Below, piece after piece: positions 7,701 through 11,802 of a stretch of DNA of 11,802 nucleotides (within the stretch, counting starts at the first letter, position 1; every line of letters starts with the position of its first letter). The notes beneath the pieces were generated by a model, which saw nothing but the letters and a program-made list of their open reading frames with translations, searched no databases and was not told the origin of the DNA. Source of the DNA: Bacteroidales bacterium UBA5342 (lineage in GTDB: Bacteria > Bacteroidota > Bacteroidia > Bacteroidales > UBA5342). Location of the stretch: positions 1 through 11,802 of the forward strand of contig DHQI01000092.1 in NCBI GenBank assembly GCA_002408065.1, read 5' to 3'. Made by a program: the position numbers and the translations under genes.

Positions 7701-8427
7701 TGAGAAAGGTGTAAACGGCGACCGCGAAATGGCCTACTCTATGTATTTGGCCGGTTTTGATGTGAAGGATGTTCATATGACAGACCTGACTTCTGGTCGT
7801 GAAACACTTGAAGACGTTAACTTCATCGTTTTTGTAGGTGGATTCTCTAACTCCGATGTGCTGGGTTCGGCCAAAGGATGGGCAGGAGCCTTCCTCTACA
7901 ATCCTAAAGCCAAAGAAGCACTTGATAAATTCTATGCACGCCCTGACACTTTGAGTTTAGGGGTTTGTAATGGTTGTCAGCTAATGGTTGAACTTGGCTT
8001 GGTGTACCCTGACCACGATGTAAAACCTAAAATGCTACATAACGACTCACATAAGTTCGAATCCATCTTCCTGAATATGGAAATTCCGGAAAACGATTCT
8101 GTAATGTTCAAGTCTTTGGCCAATACGCGCCTGGGGGTTTGGGTGGCACACGGCGAAGGTAAATTCGCGATGCCTAAAGCAGAATCGGAATACAACATTA
8201 TAGGAAAATATGTATCAAGCGGATATCCGGCCAACCCTAATGGATCGGACTACAACACCGCAGCAATTTGCTCCAATGATGGTCGTCATCTGGCTATGAT
8301 GCCCCACCTGGAACGTGCTATTTTCCCGTGGCAATGGGGGTACAATATGCAAGATGAGGCTGCTGATTGTACACCATGGATAGAAGCCTTTGTGAATGCC
8401 CGCGAATGGGTTGAATCAAAATTGTAG
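4756..8427 (+). CDS. purL: Phosphoribosylformylglycinamidine synthase, single-chain PurL
   Basis: Converts FGAR, glutamine and ATP to FGAM in de novo purine synthesis; cytoplasmic. At 1223 residues it is the long form that fuses the N-terminal domain, linker, two synthetase halves and a glutaminase, close to the roughly 1300 residues of the E. coli enzyme and apparently complete. Visible motifs: GPRKEMITPWSTNAVEI near residue 50, NSEHCRHKIFNG at about 164-175, KAETHNFP at 245-252 followed by the glycine-rich GAATGSGGEIRDRLGGG, HDHGAGGH in the first half, PTGKDSLSM and HDISEGGM in the second. The class I glutaminase triad is present: Cys1071 in GVCNGCQ, His1184 and Glu1186 in PHLERAIFPWQWG. 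The ATG has a consensus promoter about 50-90 bases upstream, and a strong terminator follows the stop, so the gene is probably monocistronic. Confidence 0.97.
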   Translation: MIQFFQTADKKIIATQVSEALSQENIQKLEWLYSEAQLLDTKELEGYFVGPRKEMITPWSTNAVEITQNMGIQGIERIEEFFAVDNAEAAYDPMLQRLYTGLQQNIFTIDVKPEPIQEIDDVASYNDQEGLALSPEEVAYLDEVSKKIGRKLTDSEVFGFSQVNSEHCRHKIFNGTFIIDGEEKESSLFGLIRKTSNENPNYLVSAYKDNVAFFEGPEMEQFAPESQDKPDFFKIKPVASVLSLKAETHNFPTTVEPFNGAATGSGGEIRDRLGGGKASLPLAGTAVYMTSYPRTEEGRQWEKGMQERPWLYQTPEQILIKASNGASDFGNKFGQPLICGSLLTFEHEENAKKFAFDKVIMLAGGVGYAKKVDALKDTPSKGDKVVLLGGDNYRIGMGGGAVSSVNTGHYDDAVELNAVQRANPEMQKRAANVIRAMSEADENPIVSIHDHGAGGHLNSLSELVEDTGGVINVKDLPVGDPTLSDKEIVGNESQERMGLVIKEKNVSNMKTIAERERSPMYVVGEATGDMKFVFKREETQCPIDLKLEYFFGKPPKTIMNDKTVDETYANVEYKPEDLHNYVEQVLQLESVACKDWLTNKVDRSVTGKVAKQQNAGELQLPLNNLGVMAIDYRGEKGIATSIGHAPMAAMADSEAGSVLAIAESLTNIVWAPMANGLKSVSLSANWMWPCRNEGEDARLYKAVEAASDFCCELGINIPTGKDSLSMTQKYGDEKVISPGTVIISAGGEVSDIKKVIEPVIINNPDYPVYHIDLSLDALKLAGSAFAQTQNKIGTDAPTVTDAAYFKTAFNTIQKMINEGVVVAGHDISEGGMITALLEMTFANVEGGLDVNLDAIEEKDLVKILFAENPALLVQVNEPTKAEAILNEAEIAFVEIAKPTDERQVMVEKDGQNYHFGIDYMRDMWFKSSYLLDRKQSGDRLAKARFENYKKQALAYQFPSDFTGKLADYKIPTDRRAKAAIIREKGVNGDREMAYSMYLAGFDVKDVHMTDLTSGRETLEDVNFIVFVGGFSNSDVLGSAKGWAGAFLYNPKAKEALDKFYARPDTLSLGVCNGCQLMVELGLVYPDHDVKPKMLHNDSHKFESIFLNMEIPENDSVMFKSLANTRLGVWVAHGEGKFAMPKAESEYNIIGKYVSSGYPANPNGSDYNTAAICSNDGRHLAMMPHLERAIFPWQWGYNMQDEAADCTPWIEAFVNAREWVESKL

Positions 8428-8449
8428 TCAATAAACTATAGAATAAAAG

Positions 8450-8490
8450 AGGGATTGTACACGTATTTTTATGAGTATAATCCCTTTTTT
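8450..8490 (+). terminator. Rho-independent terminator after purL
   Basis: AGGGATTGTAC at 8450-8460 pairs with GTATAATCCCT at 8475-8485 (eleven pairs, one G-U) around a 14-base loop, and the right arm continues into a run of six Ts ending at 8490. It begins 23 bases after the purL stop. An A-rich flank before the left arm makes weak bidirectional action possible. Confidence 0.88.
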
Positions 8491-8551
8491 CTTAATTTCG
8501 CTTTTTCAAAATATTCACCTGCACACTCTAAACATTAACGTTTAAAGCTTT

Positions 8552-10939
8552 ATGACTGAAAAGACGCCTAAACAACCCATAAAAAAAAGCACCAAAATAG
8601 CATTATCAATAACATTCTGGCTCCTGTTTGTAATAGGAGTTGGATCTGCTGTTGGTGTGTTTACAATGATAAATCGTGGTAAGCTAGGGTATATACCGCC
8701 TTATGAGGAAATTGAAAACCCAAAGAATAAATTTGCCACCCAAATCTTTACGACGGATGGTAAAGTGATTGGTAAATTCTTTTTGGCCAAGGAAAACCGT
8801 ACCTTAGTAAGTTACGATGAACTTCCGAAAGCCTTGGTAGATGCACTGATTGCTACTGAGGATGCCCGTTATTACAAACATTCAGGTATTGATTTCCGTA
8901 GCCTTGGACGTGTATTGGTAAAAAGCCTGTTGATGGGTGATGCGGATGCCGGGGGAGGTAGTACCATTAGTCAGCAGTTGGCCAAACTACTCTTTACAAC
9001 CACTGCAAAGAATAAATGGGAACGCGGTTTTCAAAAATTAAATGAATGGGTTATAGCTGTTAAACTAGAGCGTTATTTTACCAAAGAGGAAATCATAGCG
9101 ATGTATTTTAACAAATACGATTTTCTTTACAATGCCGTAGGCATAGAAACGGCTGCCTATGTCTACTTTGGCAAAACACTGGACGAACTGACACCGGAAG
9201 AATGCGCGGTATTTGTCGGGATGTGTAAAAACCCCGTAGTATACAACCCTAAACGCAACCCCAACAATATGTTAGGCCGGCGCAACATCGTCTTATTACA
9301 GATGCTTAAATACGGTTACCTAAACCAGACTGAATACCAAGAGTTAAAACAACGCCCTATCAATTTGGAGTTTCACCGGGTAGATCATAAAAGTGGCGAG
9401 GCACCTTACTTTCGCGAGTACATCCGCAAAATTATGCAAGCTAAGAAACCTCTTAAAAGTCATTATGCTACTTTTCAATCTTATAAAGAAGATTCCATAG
9501 AATGGGAAAGCAACGCACTTTACGGCTGGTTAGAAAAAAACCCAAAGCCTGATGGCAGCAAATACGAGCTTTACACGGATGGTCTTAAGATTTATTCCAC
9601 CATTAATTATAAAATGCAGACGTATGCCAACAAAGCCATGAAACAGCATTTATCGCAGGATTTACAACCCGCCTTTTTTGAAGAAAAGGAAGACCGTTGG
9701 TATGCGCCATTTTCAACGGATTTGGGTTCGGGAGGACGTGATCTGAAGCACGAAATTGATAAAATCATGACCCGCGCAATGAAAGGTACAGAACGCTACC
9801 GAAGTTTGAAACGCCGTGGTGCTACGCCGGAAGAAATTGAAGAAGTCTTCAACACGCCAGTGGACATGACTGTTTTCTCGTGGGGAGGAGAAATTGACAC
9901 GGTGATGTCACCCATGGACTCTTTGCGTTATATCAAGCACTTTTTGCGTTCGGGATTTATGTCGATGGAACCACAAACCGGCCACGTAAAAGCTTATGTG
10001 GGAGGTATTGATTATCACTATTTCCAATACGATATGGTAACACAAGGAAAACGTCAGGTGGGATCTACCATCAAACCCTTTCTTTATACTATGGCGATGC
10101 AAGAGGGTTACACCCCCTGTTATCAGGTAAAAAATGTGCCTTACACCTCATTTGATGCCTTGGGACGAGCTTGGACTGCAGAAGACTCCGGAAAAAAACA
10201 CTATGGGGAAATGGTGAGTCTTAAATGGGGGTTGGCAAATTCTAACAACCATATTTCTTCATGGCTTATGCAGCAATTTAAACCGGAAGCGCTCGCTAAG
10301 CTGATCCATTCCTTTGGTGTAGAAAGCTATATTGACCCGGTTCTTTCTATGTGTTTAGGACCAGCTGACATCCGCTTGGTAGAAATGGTAGGCGGTTATT
10401 CCACCTTTGCTAACCACGGTGTTTACTCTCAACCCATCTTTGTGACACGCATTGAAGATGCTAATGGCAATGTAATATCAGACTTCACATCAACTCACAA
10501 CGAAGTGATTGACGAACAAACAGCATATTTGATGATTAATTTGCTGCAAGGCGTTGTAGAGGAGGGCACAGGTATTCGCTTACGCTATAAATATGGCTTA
10601 AAAAATGAAATTGGCGGAAAAACCGGGACCTCTCAGAACCAGTCAGATGGTTGGTTTATGGGCGTCACCCCTAATCTGGTATCTGGCGTTTGGGTGGGAT
10701 GCGAAGATCGCTCAGCTCACTTTGACAGAATCACTCTAGGGCAAGGAGCCAATATGGCTTTGCCGGTATGGGCACTTTATATGCAGCAGGTATATGCTGA
10801 TTCTACTTTGCAATACTCTTCAGAAGACGTATTTGAAGAGCCTGAGAATTTCAACATAAACCTTGACTGTGAACAGTTTAGTGGCACAAGCTCAGATTCT
10901 GGCTCAGAGGACCTGGACGATGACTTTTTCTTCAATTAA
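8552..10939 (+). CDS. Class A penicillin-binding protein 1A (bifunctional transglycosylase/transpeptidase)
   Basis: Polymerises lipid II into glycan strands and cross-links the peptides on the periplasmic side of the inner membrane. The 795-residue protein has a short basic cytoplasmic tail, one membrane anchor (about 16-40), a GT51 domain and a transpeptidase domain. GT51 motifs: EDARYYKHSGID with the catalytic glutamate at 103, GGGSTISQQLAK from 134, and the ERYFTKEEIIAMYFNK region leading to YFGK. Transpeptidase motifs: S505-x-x-K508 in GSTIKP, S564-N-N566, and K690-T-G692 in GGKTGTS. All catalytic residues are present, so both activities are expected. The C-terminus is a short Ser/Asp/Glu-rich tail ending in DDDFFFN. 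The gene sits alone behind the purL terminator; 61 bases separate that T-tract from the ATG, with only a weak -7-like word (TAATTTCG, 8493-8500). It converges on murF with 23 bases between stops. Confidence 0.95.
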   Translation: MTEKTPKQPIKKSTKIALSITFWLLFVIGVGSAVGVFTMINRGKLGYIPPYEEIENPKNKFATQIFTTDGKVIGKFFLAKENRTLVSYDELPKALVDALIATEDARYYKHSGIDFRSLGRVLVKSLLMGDADAGGGSTISQQLAKLLFTTTAKNKWERGFQKLNEWVIAVKLERYFTKEEIIAMYFNKYDFLYNAVGIETAAYVYFGKTLDELTPEECAVFVGMCKNPVVYNPKRNPNNMLGRRNIVLLQMLKYGYLNQTEYQELKQRPINLEFHRVDHKSGEAPYFREYIRKIMQAKKPLKSHYATFQSYKEDSIEWESNALYGWLEKNPKPDGSKYELYTDGLKIYSTINYKMQTYANKAMKQHLSQDLQPAFFEEKEDRWYAPFSTDLGSGGRDLKHEIDKIMTRAMKGTERYRSLKRRGATPEEIEEVFNTPVDMTVFSWGGEIDTVMSPMDSLRYIKHFLRSGFMSMEPQTGHVKAYVGGIDYHYFQYDMVTQGKRQVGSTIKPFLYTMAMQEGYTPCYQVKNVPYTSFDALGRAWTAEDSGKKHYGEMVSLKWGLANSNNHISSWLMQQFKPEALAKLIHSFGVESYIDPVLSMCLGPADIRLVEMVGGYSTFANHGVYSQPIFVTRIEDANGNVISDFTSTHNEVIDEQTAYLMINLLQGVVEEGTGIRLRYKYGLKNEIGGKTGTSQNQSDGWFMGVTPNLVSGVWVGCEDRSAHFDRITLGQGANMALPVWALYMQQVYADSTLQYSSEDVFEEPENFNINLDCEQFSGTSSDSGSEDLDDDFFFN

Positions 10940-10948
10940 TGTTGAAGA
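10929..10948. other. Short hairpin spanning the stop of the PBP1A gene
   Basis: TCTTCAA at 10929-10935 pairs perfectly with TTGAAGA at 10942-10948 around a six-base loop that includes the end of the TAA stop. Neither strand has a T-tract after it, so it is not a standard intrinsic terminator, although it is the only stem I see between these two convergent genes. Confidence 0.35.
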
Positions 10949-10962
10949 TAAAAGCTATACGC

Positions 10963-11802
10963 CTAAAGAAAATCTATCAATGTTTCCATTTTCATGCTGC
11001 GGGAACCTTTTACCAGCACCGTAGATCCGGAAATCGTTTTTTGGTTCAGGTAAGTCTTAAGGTCTTCTGTATTTGAGAAAAAATTGATAGATTCTGGCTT
11101 TGTGTCAAGCACTTTAAACTCCTCTCCTACGAGGTATTTTTCCGTAAAATCATCTACATCAACCAAATCCACCAAGTTTTGGTGTTCTGCCTTGCTGTAT
11201 GCCCCCATCTCTTTCATAGCTCCCAACATCAAGACTTTATTTTTGTCCGGTAAATTCTTAAAATTAGCGATAGCTACCGCCATACTAGCTGGATTAGCAT
11301 TATAAGCATCGAGGACCACCGTATTCTTTTCTGTCTTCACGATCTGTGACCGGTTGTTAGAAGGCTCATACGCCTCCAGTGCCGATTTCATATCAGAATA
11401 AGGCACATCAAAATAATCCCCCACCTCTAAAGCTACAGCCAGGTTAATGGCATTATACTCACCTGCCAGCTGTGTTTTTAATTCATCATCTCCAGACTTC
11501 CCTTTTATTGCTACATTTAAAGTAGGAATAGCATTAATCACACTAAGTTCAAAAGAAGATAATTCATCATTATACAATATACGTTCGATGCCTGCCGATA
11601 AATTCATTAATAGTTCATCCTGCGCATTAACAAACACTTTACCTTCAGTTTCCTGAACAAAATCATAAAGTTCTTTTTTGGTTTTAATGACGCCTTCTAA
11701 ACCTCCAAAACCTTCGAGATGGGCCTTACCGATATTGGTAATAATACCATAATCCGGTTCTGCAATAGCCGCCAGCTCCCCTATTTCTTTCGGGTGATTG
11801 GC
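10963..11802 (-). CDS. murF: UDP-N-acetylmuramoyl-tripeptide--D-alanyl-D-alanine ligase, C-terminal part (5' end beyond window)
   Basis: Adds D-Ala-D-Ala to the UDP-MurNAc-tripeptide with ATP, the last cytoplasmic step of the peptidoglycan precursor. The frame is open to the right edge, giving 279 visible residues of an enzyme usually about 430-450 long; the N-terminal domain and ATP-binding loop lie outside. A GTG at 11635-11637 is an internal valine, not the start. Visible motifs: ANHPKEIGELA at 1-11, ITNIGKAHLEGFG at 21-33 with the conserved histidine 28, GEYNAINLAVA at 114-124, NRS at 150-152, DAYNANPASM at 165-174, LGAMKEMG at 193-200, and KGSRSMKME at 265-273 in the C-terminal ligase domain. 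The DAYNANP motif distinguishes MurF from other Mur ligases. It converges on the PBP1A gene, which uses its product downstream. Confidence 0.95.
   Translation of the reverse strand, partial: ANHPKEIGELAAIAEPDYGIITNIGKAHLEGFGGLEGVIKTKKELYDFVQETEGKVFVNAQDELLMNLSAGIERILYNDELSSFELSVINAIPTLNVAIKGKSGDDELKTQLAGEYNAINLAVALEVGDYFDVPYSDMKSALEAYEPSNNRSQIVKTEKNTVVLDAYNANPASMAVAIANFKNLPDKNKVLMLGAMKEMGAYSKAEHQNLVDLVDVDDFTEKYLVGEEFKVLDTKPESINFFSNTEDLKTYLNQKTISGSTVLVKGSRSMKMETLIDFL

Noticed and set aside
8493..8500. TAATTTCG as the promoter of the PBP1A gene
   Set aside because: One base off the -7 consensus and no TTTG at a suitable distance upstream; it also abuts the purL terminator T-tract. Possible but not supported enough to annotate.
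10963..11637. A complete 224-residue protein starting at the GTG at 11637
   Set aside because: The frame continues upstream to the window edge with clear MurF motifs, so this GTG is an internal valine.

Overview
This window looks like chromosomal DNA from a member of the Bacteroidota, probably class Bacteroidia. Three things suggest this. The two good promoter candidates fit the Bacteroidota consensus (TTTG, a spacer of about 19-21 bases, then TAnnTTTG). Starts lack clear Shine-Dalgarno sequences. The protein variants, namely single-chain PurL, the sugar transferase with a long central insertion, and the PBP1A form, are ones I associate with that phylum. Genus cannot be fixed from this window.

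Layout. Bases 1-233 are non-coding: a short inverted-repeat (REP-like) element, then about 17 in-phase copies of a degenerate 7-base repeat. Next is a plus-strand phenylacetate-CoA ligase gene (234-1523). It ends against a minus-strand group read right to left: a membrane-anchored sugar transferase (4179-2653), purE (2561-2055) and folK (2051-1548). A 576-base divergent intergenic region (4180-4755) follows, with a promoter candidate for each direction, a terminator-like hairpin and a short palindrome. On the plus strand come purL (4756-8427), a clear intrinsic terminator, and a class A penicillin-binding protein (8552-10939). The last gene, murF (minus strand, stop at 10963), runs off the right edge.

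How the genes relate. PurE and PurL are steps of de novo purine synthesis; FolK makes a precursor of folate, whose formyl derivative feeds the same pathway. PBP1A polymerises and cross-links peptidoglycan, and MurF completes the precursor it uses. The sugar transferase probably starts a lipid-linked surface glycan. The phenylacetate-CoA ligase stands apart in function and, where sampled, in base composition.

This is mainly a housekeeping region. I see no phage, transposase, CRISPR, toxin-antitoxin or defence genes, and no convincing unknown multi-gene system. The most interesting details are the 7-base tandem repeat, the methyltransferase-like insertion in the sugar transferase, the TTG start of folK one sense codon after the purE stop, and the architecture of the purL upstream region.
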